Shown here: one piece after another, positions 45,746 through 56,325 of the stretch | Position numbering within the stretch: the stretch's first letter is position 1 | How the letters are laid out: each line of letters opens with the position of its first letter | Assembly: GCA_046350455.1 (NCBI GenBank) | Contig: JAXMAM010000014.1 | Coordinates: forward strand, 1-64,000 | Length of the DNA stretch: 64,000 bases | Reading direction: 5' to 3' | Source of the DNA: CAZXGD01 sp046350455 | GTDB taxonomy: Bacteria; Planctomycetota; Phycisphaerae; Phycisphaerales; SM1A02 | Program-made: the position numbers and the translations under genes | The notes under the pieces: model-generated | Database searches by the model: none | What the model was told of the DNA's origin: nothing | Seen by the model: only the letters and a program-made list of their open reading frames with translations

Positions 45746-45814
45746 GAAACCCGGGACAGGAGTGCCAGGCACGAGTTTCCGAAAGTAGGGACACCCGTGC
45801 CAGGCACCACTTTC
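45746..45814 (-). repeat. Two tandem 34-bp elements, copies j1 and j2 (minus)
   Basis: j1 at 45746-45779 (TCCTG spacer, CGGG end) and j2 at 45781-45814 (GGGTG spacer, TAC end), one base apart. Read on the minus strand, j2 begins one base after the fbaB stop codon. Confidence 0.88.
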
Positions 45815-45815
45815 T

Positions 45816-46916
45816 TCACGCAAGGGTGATGCGGGGGTCCAGGTACACGTCCTGGATGGCGTTCAGGATCTGCACGCCTTCCTTCATGGGGCGCTGGAAT
45901 GCCTTGCGGCCGCTGATCAGGCCCTGCCCGCCAGCGCGCTTATTGATCACCGCTGTCTTCACAGCGTCCTGCAGGTCGTTTGCGCCGCTGGCGCCGCCGG
46001 AGTTGATCAGGCCCACGCGCCCGCTGTAGCAGTTGAGCACCTGGTAGCGGCACAGGTCGATCGGATGATCGGTGCTCAGCTCGGTGTAGATGCGCTTGTC
46101 AAACTTGCCGTAGCTGGAGCCGCCTGTGCCCATGGCTTCGTAGCCGCCGTTCAGCTCGGGCAGCTTCTGCTTGATGACATCCGCCTTGATGGTGACGCCC
46201 AGGTGATTGGCCTGGCCAGTCAGGTCGGCCGACACGTGATAGTCCTTGCCGTTGCGCTTGAATGCGTCGTTGCGCAGGTAGCACCACAGGAAGCAGGCCA
46301 TGCCCAGCGCGTGCGCCTCCTCGAACATGCGCGAGACATAGATGATCTCGTTGGTGGAATCCTCGTTGCCAAAGTAGACGGTGGCGCCCACCGCGCAGGC
46401 ACCCAGGTTCCAGCACTCGCGGATGGTGCCGAACGGAATCTCCTTCTGGCCGTTGGGATAGGTGAGCAGCTCGTTGTGGTTGAACTTCACCATGAAGGGA
46501 ATGCGGTGCGCGTACTTGCGGCTCACGCTGGACAGCACGCCAAAGGTGCTGGCCACGGCGTTGCACCCGCCCTCCACCGCCAGCTTCACGATGTTCTCGC
46601 CATCGAAGTACGCCGGATTCTTGGCAAAGCTGGCACCAGCGCTGTGCTCGATGCCCTGGTCCACCGGCAGGATGCTCATGTACCCCGTGCCGCCCAGGCG
46701 GCCGTGACCATAGATGCGCGCCAGGCTGTTCAGCACCTGTGGGTTGCGGTCGGTGGCTCCAAAGCAGCGCTCCAGGAAGTCTGGCCCTGGCGAGTGCAGC
46801 AGCGTCTTGCTGACCTTGGCCGTGTGATTCAGCAGGCTGTCTGCCTCTGCGCCCAGGATGGCGGCGACATCAGTGCGAGAGGAGCTTGCCGAGGGAGAAG
46901 TCATGGTGGTGGACAT
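45816..46916 (-). CDS. fbaB: Fructose-bisphosphate aldolase, class I (FbaB type)
   Basis: A 366-residue Schiff-base aldolase of the archaeal/FbaB family. GTGYMSILPVDQGIEHSAGASFAKNP, IPFMVKFNHNELL, GVTIKADVIKQKLPELNGG (Schiff-base Lys candidate) and LINSGGASGANDLQDAVKTAVINKRAGGQGLISGRKAF are characteristic. It interconverts fructose-1,6-bisphosphate and two trioses. ATG at 46916; the Ser/Thr-rich leader is probably real but an inner Met is possible. The TGA stop is followed after one base by element j2. Divergent from nhaA. Confidence 0.94.
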   Translation of the reverse strand: MSTTMTSPSASSSRTDVAAILGAEADSLLNHTAKVSKTLLHSPGPDFLERCFGATDRNPQVLNSLARIYGHGRLGGTGYMSILPVDQGIEHSAGASFAKNPAYFDGENIVKLAVEGGCNAVASTFGVLSSVSRKYAHRIPFMVKFNHNELLTYPNGQKEIPFGTIRECWNLGACAVGATVYFGNEDSTNEIIYVSRMFEEAHALGMACFLWCYLRNDAFKRNGKDYHVSADLTGQANHLGVTIKADVIKQKLPELNGGYEAMGTGGSSYGKFDKRIYTELSTDHPIDLCRYQVLNCYSGRVGLINSGGASGANDLQDAVKTAVINKRAGGQGLISGRKAFQRPMKEGVQILNAIQDVYLDPRITLA

Positions 46917-47008
46917 GGCCTTGGCATCGTACTTGCTGCCGCCACCCTCCCACGCACCCTCTGTACAGTCTGTGTGTGCACGCCAAGCGCCCCCGCCGTC
47001 GCCGCACC

Positions 47009-48187
47009 ATGCTCAGCCCGCTGGCAGCGCTCCGCCACCACGAGGCCTTCAAGGGGGTGCTGCTGGTGGTGGCGGCCATCGTGGCCCTGGTGCTGGCCAA
47101 CACCAGCGCGCAGCCCGCGTACGCAGCAGCGCTGGACCTGCCTGTGCCAGTCCCTGGCAAGCCGCTCACGCTGCTGCTGTTCGTGAACGACTTCCTGATG
47201 GCCGCCTTCTTCCTGCTGGTGGGCATGGAGTTGAAGCGCGAGCTTGCAGAGGGCGAGCTCAGCTCGCGCAGCCGCATCATGCTGCCGGCCATCGCAGCGC
47301 TGGGCGGCATGATCGGGCCAGCGGTCATCTACTGGTGCTTCAACACCAGCCGCGCAGAGGCGCAGCCGGGGTGGGCCATCCCGTGCGCCACGGACATCGC
47401 GTTTGCGCTGGGCATCATGGCGCTCCTGGGCAAGCGGGTGCCAGCGGGGCTCAAGGTCTTCCTCACTGCGCTGGCTGTGCTGGACGATCTTGGGGCCATC
47501 ATCATCATCGCGCTCTTCTACACCGCGCAGCTCAAGCCGTGGTTCCTGCTGGGTGCGGTGGGCGTGTTTGTGATCATGGGGCTCCTGAACCGCCGCGGCG
47601 TGACGCGCGTGTGGCTGTACCTCTTGCTGGGCGCTGTCATGTGGTGGTTCACGCTGAAGAGCGGCGTGCACGCCACGCTGGCTGGCGTGGCCACAGCCAT
47701 GGCCATCCCCATGCGCAGCCGGAACGGCAAGGAAGTGATGGCGCCGTTCGAGCATGCGCTGGAGCCGTGGATCAGCTTTGCCGTGCTCCCGATCTTTGCG
47801 CTGGCCAACGCAGGCGTGATGCTGGGCGAACTGGGCCCCAATGGCGCGCTGAACTCCGTGAGCCTGGGCGCTGCCGTGGGCCTTCTGGGCGGGAAAGTGG
47901 TGGGCGTGTTCGGCGCGTCCGTGCTGGCGGTGGCGCTTGGGCTGGGCAGCCTGCCAAGCGGCACGCGCTGGTCTGGCCTGTTTGGCGTGGCCATCCTGTG
48001 CGGCATCGGCTTCACCATGAGCATCTTCATCGCAGAGCTGGCCTTCGTGAGCACTGCGGACGGCGTGAGCGGCGAGCTGCTGCGTGGCCAGGCCAAGGCT
48101 GGCATCCTGCTGGGAAGCGCTGTGGCGGCACTCCTGGGGCTGGCAGTGCTGGCGCTGGTGAGCCGGCGCGCGGGCGCAGCGGCCTAG
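47009..48187 (+). CDS. nhaA: Na+/H+ antiporter NhaA
   Basis: A 392-residue antiporter with about 12 TM segments. FVNDFLMAAFFLLVGMELKRELAEGEL, PCATDIAFALGIMALLG (Asp133 equivalent) and LTALAVLDDLGAIIIIALFYT (the ion-binding Asp163-Asp164 pair) are diagnostic; CGIGFTMSIFIAELAF closes it. ATG at 47009 gives MLSPLAALRHHEAFKGVLLVVAA, a good NhaA start; a GTG 33 bases upstream is possible. It is convergent with mnmA: both stops lie in the palindrome CTAG (48184-48187). Confidence 0.95.
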   Translation: MLSPLAALRHHEAFKGVLLVVAAIVALVLANTSAQPAYAAALDLPVPVPGKPLTLLLFVNDFLMAAFFLLVGMELKRELAEGELSSRSRIMLPAIAALGGMIGPAVIYWCFNTSRAEAQPGWAIPCATDIAFALGIMALLGKRVPAGLKVFLTALAVLDDLGAIIIIALFYTAQLKPWFLLGAVGVFVIMGLLNRRGVTRVWLYLLLGAVMWWFTLKSGVHATLAGVATAMAIPMRSRNGKEVMAPFEHALEPWISFAVLPIFALANAGVMLGELGPNGALNSVSLGAAVGLLGGKVVGVFGASVLAVALGLGSLPSGTRWSGLFGVAILCGIGFTMSIFIAELAFVSTADGVSGELLRGQAKAGILLGSAVAALLGLAVLALVSRRAGAAA

Positions 48188-49320
48188 ACGCGCAGCGCGC
48201 GTTCGATCCATCCGCCGGCGATCACGCGGGAGCCGTCGTAGCACACCACCGCCTGGCCGGGAGCCACCGCTGCCTGCGGCTGGTCGAACACCACGCGCAG
48301 GTTGGGCGCGCCACCGTGTTCATTCATCACCGTCTGCATGCGCGCTGGCACTGGGGGCGCGTTGTAGCGGATCTTCACAGTGCAGCCGCGCCACTCCTGG
48401 TTGGGCGAGTCCAGCCAGTTGCAGTCCGCGGCGTGGCATCCAGCCGCCAGCAGCGCTTCGCGCGGGCCAATGGTGATGGTGTTGGCCGCGGCGTCCTTGT
48501 CCACTACGTACACCGGCGTGCCCACCGCCACGCCCACGCCCTTGCGCTGCCCGATGGTGAAGTGCTGGTGCCCCTCGTGCTGGCCAACGATGTGGCCTGA
48601 GAGATCCAGCACGCTGCCCGGGCGCAGTGCATCCGGCGCGCGGCGGCGCACAAAGCCGGCGTAGTCGTTGTCTGGCACAAAGCAGATTTCCTGCGAATCT
48701 GGCTTGTCGAACACAGGCAGGCCGCGCTGGCGCGCCAGCTCCCGGACGTCTGGCTTGCGCATGCCGCCGATGGGCCGCAGCATGCGCGGCAGGCGAGCGC
48801 GCGGCGTGCCAAAGAGCACGTAGCTCTGGTCCTTGTCGGTGTCCAGGCCGCGGCAGAGCGAGAACTCGCCGCATGGCCCACGCAGCACCTGCGCGTAGTG
48901 GCCGCTGGCCACGTAGTCGGTCCCCAGCTGTTCCGCGTAGTCGTGCAGCTTGCCGAACTTCAGCCAGTCGTTGCAGCGCACGCATGGATTGGGCGTGCGG
49001 CCAGCGTTGTACTCCCCCACGAAGTAGTCCATGATGCGCCCGAACTCGCGCTTGAAGTTCACCACGTAGAACGGGATGCCCAGGTGCGCTGCCACCAGGC
49101 GGGCGTCGGCAGCGTCGTTGATGCTGCAGCAGCCTTGGTGGCCGATCTTGACCGAGCAGGCGGCGGCGGCGGGCGCCACAGCCAGCGGCTGGTCCAGTTC
49201 CTCGCCCGGGCTCCCCAGGCGCATGAAGCAGCCGATGACCTCGTGCCCCTGCTCCTGCAGCAGGGCCGCGGCCACCGAGCTGTCCACTCCGCCTGACATG
49301 GCCAGGAGCACGCGGGGCAT
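48184..49320 (-). CDS. mnmA: tRNA-specific 2-thiouridylase MnmA
   Basis: A 378-residue enzyme that thiolates U34 of tRNA Lys, Glu and Gln. P-loop LLAMSGGVDSSVAA, catalytic Cys in NAGRTPNPCVRCNDWLKFG and the persulfide Cys in KPDSQEICFVPDNDYAGF; ATGHYAQV-type ASGHYAQV; the C-terminal beta barrel is intact. A small Cys insertion AACSVKIGHQGCCSINDAADA near residue 52 replaces the usual shorter loop and is seen in some planctomycete and alphaproteobacterial relatives. ATG at 49320. Element k lies 17 bp upstream of its start. Confidence 0.94.
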   Translation of the reverse strand: MPRVLLAMSGGVDSSVAAALLQEQGHEVIGCFMRLGSPGEELDQPLAVAPAAAACSVKIGHQGCCSINDAADARLVAAHLGIPFYVVNFKREFGRIMDYFVGEYNAGRTPNPCVRCNDWLKFGKLHDYAEQLGTDYVASGHYAQVLRGPCGEFSLCRGLDTDKDQSYVLFGTPRARLPRMLRPIGGMRKPDVRELARQRGLPVFDKPDSQEICFVPDNDYAGFVRRRAPDALRPGSVLDLSGHIVGQHEGHQHFTIGQRKGVGVAVGTPVYVVDKDAAANTITIGPREALLAAGCHAADCNWLDSPNQEWRGCTVKIRYNAPPVPARMQTVMNEHGGAPNLRVVFDQPQAAVAPGQAVVCYDGSRVIAGGWIERALRV

Positions 49321-49336
49321 CCACAGATCGTAGGAG

Positions 49337-49370
49337 GAAATTGGTGCCTGGCACGGGTGTCCCTCCTTTC
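49337..49370 (+). repeat. 34-bp dispersed element, copy k (plus)
   Basis: GAAATTG, GTGCCTGGCAC, GGGTGTCCC, TCC, TTTC. In the divergent gap between mnmA and the rnhB-like gene; left member of the bracket closed by element l. Confidence 0.87.
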
Positions 49371-49400
49371 TGCGGCCAGCATCCCCTACCCTCTGCGCCC

Positions 49401-50479
49401 ATGCCGCTCCTCTACGCGGGCATTGACGAAGCTGGCTACGGCCCATTGCTGGGGCCGCTGTGCGTAGGTTGCGCGGTGTTTGAGGTGGCGGACGGAGCGG
49501 CGGGAAGCGCTGAGCAACCTGCGCCCGGAACGCACACCGCGGCCATCGAGCCCCCTGCCTCTGGCGCGCACTTTCACGCGCGGTGTGCCGCGCGCCGAAT
49601 GATCGCCGCCGCCGGATTGCGGTGGCTGACAGCAAGAAACTGAAGCCTGGCCAACGACGCTGCCGCGCATCCGCTCACGCACCTGGAGCGCGGCGTGTGG
49701 GCGTTTGCGAGCGCCCTGAGCAGCGAGCGCTGGCACGCAGCCGACGCGGCTGCCACCGCCGCCACCGCCACCTTCAGCACGGACGACGACCTGCTCTCCG
49801 CGCTCCACGCACCTGTGCCGCAGGACGCGTTCCACACTGCGCCAGTGCCGCTGCCGCTGGCCCATGACGTGGCCCAACTGCGCATCGCGGCTGCCATGCT
49901 GCGCGCTGCTGCTGCTGCCGCGGGCGTCCACCTGCGGGGCTGCGCGTGCGCGCGCTGCCCGCGGCCGAGTTCAACCAGCAGGCTGCGCGCGTGGGCAACA
50001 AGGCCACCATCAACTTCATGGCTGCCATGCAGCACGTGGAGGCCGTGCGCTGCGCCGCAGCTGCGCGCGGCGTGCCCGCTGTGGTGGCGCTGGACCAACA
50101 CGGCGGGCGCCGCACCTACGTGGACCCGTTGCGAACTTCGTTTCCCGAGGCGTCCATCCGCGTGCTGGAGGAGTGCGACACCAGCGCGCGCTACACGCTG
50201 GACTTTCCCGCCACGCGCGGCCAGCCCGGGCACCAGATGACTGTGTCGTTCCAGCAAGGCGGCGAGGACCAGCACCTGCCCATCGCCCTGGCCTCCATGG
50301 CTGCCAAGCTGGTCCGCGAACTGCACATGCGGCGGCTCAATGCCTTCTTCTCGCAGCACGTGCCAGAGCTCAAGCCCACGGCTGGGTACACGCAGGACGG
50401 CCAGCGCTTTTTGGCAGACATTCGCCCGGTGCTGGACCGCCTGGGGCTCCCGGAAGCTGGCCTGGTGCGTACCCGGTGA
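49401..50479 (+). pseudogene. RNase HII-like gene with three frameshifts
   Basis: Pieces of one protein lie in alternating frames: LLYAGIDEAGYGPLLGPLCVGCAVFEV (RNase HII-type GIDEAGxGPLxGP start) from 49401; VADSKKLKPG (the DSKKL motif) in a second frame near 49625; HPLTHLERGVWAFASALSSERW in the first frame again to about 49940; then VRALPAAEFNQQAARVGNKATINFMAAM through KPTAGYTQDGQRFLADIRPVLDRLG in the second frame to 50479. Joined they would give about 355 residues, longer than ordinary RNase HII, like the enlarged planctomycete versions. The gene sits alone between elements k and l. Real decay or sequencing indels in GC runs cannot be separated here. Confidence 0.7.
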
Positions 50480-50659
50480 GGGCTGCCAGCGCCGCACGCC
50501 AGCGCGCGACACCCGAGCGACCCCCGCGCGATCCCGCGAGCGTCGTCACCCCCCGCCTGCATCCACCCCCACGCGGCGGCACCCCTCGCCAGCGCACGCC
50601 TCCCAGGCCGCTGAGCCCCCGCCCAGCCAGCCGCCGTAACCCCTTATCTGACAAACACA
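50480..50659. other. Gene-free region
   Basis: 180 bp of CCCGCG-type, proline-codon-like sequence between the rnhB-like gene and element l. I see no gene, hairpin or promoter in it. Confidence 0.4.
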
Positions 50660-50693
50660 TAAAATAGGGACACCCGTGCCAGGCACGAATATT
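50660..50693 (-). repeat. 34-bp dispersed element, copy l (minus, diverged ends)
   Basis: GTGCCTGGCAC, GGGTGTCCC, TA core on the minus strand with A/T-rich altered ends (AATATTC and TATTTTA). Right member of the bracket around the rnhB-like gene. Confidence 0.8.
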
Positions 50694-50720
50694 GAATCGC
50701 ATGGCGGCCTCGGCTATCCT
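50692..50720 (+). promoter_or_regulatory. Candidate sigma-70 promoter of fusA at the repeat edge
   Basis: TTGAAT (50692-50697), 17-bp spacer, TATCCT (50715-50720), about 50 nt upstream of the ATG. The first two bases of the -35 box are the end of element l. Confidence 0.45.
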
Positions 50721-50776
50721 TGCGGTTCTTTCGACTTTTTGGCCCACGTGCCCCACTCCTGTCCCCGGAACTGAAC

Positions 50777-52891
<2,115 letters not shown>

Positions 52892-52897
52892 GTCACC

Positions 52898-52954
52898 AGC
52901 GCATGGCGCGTGCCCGGCCTTGGCCCGGTGCGCGCCATGCGCTGCGTTGTTTTT
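52898..52954 (+). terminator. Rho-independent terminator of fusA
   Basis: AGCGCATGGCGCG and CGCGCCATGCGCT form a perfect 13-bp stem (52898-52910 with 52931-52943), further helped by CCGG/CCGG pairing inside, followed by GCGTTGTTTTT. Confidence 0.88.
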
Positions 52955-52972
52955 GGGAGGTAGCCTGAAGTC

Positions 52973-54559
52973 ATGGCGGAGCCACAGGAAGGCACCCTCT
53001 TCAAGGCCGAGTACGAGCGCGAGCTGGAGGCGTGGCTGCGCCGCCGGTACGGCTTTCTGCTGGGGGCCACGTTTGCGTGGTACCTGCTCACGCTGCTCAT
53101 CTCCACTGGCGTGATGCTGGCGCTGCGCTGGTCGCAGCAGCAGGTGCAGCCGGGGTCGGAGGACTCTGCTCGCCTGGCCGAGGCGCAGCCGCTGAACGCG
53201 GTGGCCATCCTGACCACGGTGCTCACGCTGGCCATCACCGCGCGCGCGTTCGCCGTGGTGCGGCGCAAGCTGGAGACACGGCAGCAGACCTTGCGCGCGG
53301 CCAGCTGGTTCATCGTGCAGGTTGGTGCGGTCAGCTTTGTGGGAGAGATCGCGCTGGCGCTGGTGAAGGCCGTGGCCGGCTGGACGGGCTTCGCGCAGTT
53401 GTTCTTCCTGCATTTTGCAGCGTGCCTGTTCCTGCCCTGGACGCCGCGCGAGAGCCTGCGGCCCATGTACCCGCTGGCCTCGCTGTTCCTGCTGGAGCTG
53501 GTCATCCTGCGCATCCTGGGCGCGCTGTCCACGGAGGCCATCGTCGGCTATCTGATCAGCCTGCCCTTTGTGCTGCTGCCGGGGCTTCTCATCTGCTGGA
53601 TCCGCTTGCGGCGCAGGCGGCGCGCGTTCAACCGCGAGATGGTCACGCGCGGCTACTTCTCCATGCGGCGCGAGCTGAACCAGGCGCGCGCCGTGCAGCT
53701 GGCGCTGTTCCCCAAGACCATCCGCGCGGACAACCTGCTGTTTGACTTTGCGTATGTGCCTGCAAACGAAGTGGGCGGCGACTTCATCCACGCCAGCGTG
53801 GACCGCAAGGGGCGGCTGGACGTGGTGCTGCTGGACGTCACGGGCCACGGCCTGGCCAGCGCGCTCACGGTGAGCCGCCTGTCTGGTGAGATCGAGCGAC
53901 TGCTGGCGGAGAATCCGGACATCGAGCCGGCGCAGGTGCTGCGCATGCTCAACCGCTACGTGAACCTCACGCTGAGCCGGCACAACGTGTACGCCACAGC
54001 GCTGGCGCTGCAGGTGGACCCAGCGACAGGCGAGGTCACCTATGCCAACGCGGGCCATCCGCCTGCGTTCGTGCGCCGTGCTTCGGGCGCGGTGGAGCGG
54101 TTCGACAGCACCACCTGGCTGCTGGGCGCTGCGCCGGACAGCATGTTCGAGCAGGACCAGCTGAACTTCACGCTGGGCCCGCGCGACTCGCTGATCCTGC
54201 TGACCGACGGCGTGCACGAGGCGCCCGACCGCAGGGGCGTCCGCTTTGGCCTGGAGCGCGTGCAGGAATCGCTGAGCAGGACGCCAGAGCCAGAGCGATG
54301 GGCGGCGCACCTGGCCAGCGCGGCTGATGGCTGGCGCAGCCGCATCGCGGATGACGACCTGCTGGTGGCCAGCATTCGCGTACCGCTGGCAGCACCGGCT
54401 GCGCCGCGCGCGCGGCCGCGGGCGCTGGACATCGAGATGGACACAGCGCTGGGCATCGGCATGGCCATGCCTGGCGCTGGCGGCTTTGCGCAGCAGGCGC
54501 AGGCGCCGGTGGTGCCTGCCACGCGCGCGCCCGAGCCTGGGGGCGCGCAGTCGCCGTGA
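52973..54559 (+). CDS. Membrane SpoIIE/RsbU-type PP2C serine phosphatase
   Basis: A 528-residue protein. Six or so TM segments fill residues 25-215; the C-terminal half is a PPM/SpoIIE phosphatase with LNQARAVQLALFPK, YVPANEVGGDFIHASVDRKGRLDVVLLDVTGHGLASAL (metal-binding Asp residues), YANAGHPPAFVRR and LILLTDGVHEA. Such phosphatases dephosphorylate STAS-domain antagonists; two STAS genes (19595, 30899) are in the window but not adjacent. A Pro/Ala tail ends it. ATG at 52973 lies 19 bp after the fusA terminator. Its TGA overlaps the ribD GTG start. Confidence 0.9.
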   Translation: MAEPQEGTLFKAEYERELEAWLRRRYGFLLGATFAWYLLTLLISTGVMLALRWSQQQVQPGSEDSARLAEAQPLNAVAILTTVLTLAITARAFAVVRRKLETRQQTLRAASWFIVQVGAVSFVGEIALALVKAVAGWTGFAQLFFLHFAACLFLPWTPRESLRPMYPLASLFLLELVILRILGALSTEAIVGYLISLPFVLLPGLLICWIRLRRRRRAFNREMVTRGYFSMRRELNQARAVQLALFPKTIRADNLLFDFAYVPANEVGGDFIHASVDRKGRLDVVLLDVTGHGLASALTVSRLSGEIERLLAENPDIEPAQVLRMLNRYVNLTLSRHNVYATALALQVDPATGEVTYANAGHPPAFVRRASGAVERFDSTTWLLGAAPDSMFEQDQLNFTLGPRDSLILLTDGVHEAPDRRGVRFGLERVQESLSRTPEPERWAAHLASAADGWRSRIADDDLLVASIRVPLAAPAAPRARPRALDIEMDTALGIGMAMPGAGGFAQQAQAPVVPATRAPEPGGAQSP

Positions 54560-55679
54560 GCGAGGAAGCGCACGCAGCGCGCGGGGCGCAGGCGGCAGGC
54601 GCGGCGCACGCGGCGGGCGCGGCAGGCGCGGCGCACGCAGCCCAGTGGCTGCCGTGGCTGGAGCGCGCGGCGCGCCTGGCCATGCGTGGGCATGGGCGCG
54701 CGGAGCCAAATCCCATGGTGGGCTGCGTGGTCCTGGACGCGCAGGGAGCCGTGGCCGGCGAGGGCTACCACGCGCGGTGTGGCGGACCGCACGCAGAGGT
54801 GGAAGCGCTGCAGCGCGCGGGTGCGCGGGCGCGCGGCGGGACGGCGGTGGTCACGCTGGAGCCGTGCAATCACACGGGGCGCACGGGGCCGTGCAGCGTG
54901 GCGCTGATGAAAGCTGGTGTGGCGCGCGTGGTGTACGCGTGCACGGATCCGGCTGTGCCAGCGGCGGGTGGCGCAGAGGCGCTGCGCGCGGCGGGCGTGG
55001 AGGTGCTGCAGGTGCCGTGCGAGGCCGCGGAGCGCGTGACAGCGCCCTTCCTGCACCGCGTGCGAACTGGCCTGCCGTGGGTGACGGCCAAGTGGGCGCA
55101 GAGCGCGGATGGGCTGCTGGTGGCGCCGCCCGGGCGGGACCGCTGGATCAGCGGGCCGCGCAGTCGCGCCAAGGTGCATGGCGAACGCGGGCGCGTGGAT
55201 GTGGTGCTGACTGGGATGGGCACCGTGGTGGCGGATGATCCGTTGCTCACCGCGCGGTGCCAGCGGCCGCTGCGGCAGCCGCTGCGTGTGGTGTGGGATC
55301 CGCGGCTGGAGCTGCTGCTGGGCGCGCAACTGGTGCGGACCGCGAAGGACTGGCCTGTGGTGGCTGCGTGCCTGCCGGGGGCTGATTATGCGCGTTCGGC
55401 GCACGCTGCGCCGCGCTGCGGGCGACTGGTGTGACCGTGGTGGAAGCTGCGACCTGCGCGCGCTGCTGCGCTGGCTGGCGGCCGAACAGGGCGCTGAGCA
55501 CCGTGCTGGTGGAGGCCGGCCCGCGCCTGCTGCGCGATCTTCAGCGCAGGCCTGGTGAACGACGCGTGGGTCTTTTGTTTCGCCGCGCTCCTTCGGTGAC
55601 GCGCCCAGCCCTGGCCTTCTCGGCGAGCTTGGCCTGCGCGAACTCTCCCGCCACCGCTCCGCCGAAGACACCCTCCTGA
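54556..55679 (+). pseudogene. ribD: Riboflavin deaminase/reductase RibD with decayed 3' end
   Basis: The first 292 codons are open: Ala/Gly/His-rich leader, deaminase domain (AMRGHGRAEPNPMVGCVVLD, GGPHAEVEAL zinc His-Ala-Glu, VTLEPCNHTGRTGPC) and the start of the reductase domain (VTAKWAQSADGLL, WISGPRSRAKVH, DVVLTGMGTVVADDPLLTAR). After about 55390 the remaining reductase residues are recognisable only by hopping frames at least five times within 280 bp: GVTVVEA, DLRALLRWLAAEQG, LSTVLVEAGPRLLRDL, FSAGLVNDAWVFCFAA, FGDAPSPGLLGELGLRELSRHRSAEDTLL. Normal RibD is about 360-370 residues. The start GTG overlaps the phosphatase stop. The damage adjoins, and includes, repeat element m1, which is itself truncated. 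Confidence 0.8.
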
Positions 55680-56325
55680 AATTGCGTGCACGGGTGTCCC
55701 TACTTCTGAAATTCGTGCCAGGCACTCCTGTCCCGGGTTTCGATGCCGCCGGTGGAGGCTCGATGGGTGGATGGTGGGTGAAGCCCGCCCTGTCGATGAG
55801 CGTGAGGCAGCGAGTGCTAGGGCGATGGCGCGCGCGGGGGGCGGGTGCAGAGGAGGAGTCGGGTGCAGGCGCGGGACTTGGAGCGGGAGCGGACTCGGGA
55901 GCAGGGTCGAAGGCGGACGCCGGCGCAGGAACGGGAGCGGCGGCGGACGCGGGAGCGAGCGCGGCTGCAGGTCCACCCGCAGCGCTTCGCAGCGGCCGCA
56001 GCGCGGGACCGGGGGGCGCGGCGTAGCGGCGTTGAGCGGAGCGAGGCAGGCTGTGTGCGCACCCCGGTTCGCGGGGCCGCTCCACCTGCCGAGCAATCGC
56101 GAAGCCGAGGCGAGGCGGAACCTGGTGGAGCCGAGCCGTCCGCGGCCGCGCCCCCCGGCCCGCGCGGAGGCCGCGACACGCGGACCCGCGGCGCGCGCTG
56201 GCCTGCGGCGCACCCGGACTGGCCCGCGATTCGGCGCGGGGGCCGCGCCCCGCAGAAAAACCCGGGACAGGAGTGTCAGGCACCAATTTCAGAAAGTAGG
56301 GACACCCGTGCCAGGCACCACTTTC
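55678..56325. repeat. Composite repeat unit 4, bracketed by inverted 34-bp elements (m ... n)
   Basis: Left: m1 at 55678-55706 (29 bp, part of the palindrome missing) and m2 at 55708-55741, both plus. Right: n1 at 56255-56290 (TGACAC variant, two extra As) and n2 at 56292-56325, both minus. Inside lie a GC-rich unique part with GGAGC-type short repeats (about 55850-55975) and the conserved core 55989-56179. n2's first two bases (minus strand) are the GA of the DUF4340 TGA stop. No gene found. Confidence 0.87.
55989..56179 (+). repeat. Conserved core repeat, copy 3 (191 bp)
   Basis: Over 95 percent identical by eye to 16624-16813 apart from a few substitutions and a single-base G insertion in GCGGGGCCGC. 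Same orientation relative to the bracket ends as the other two copies. Confidence 0.87.
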
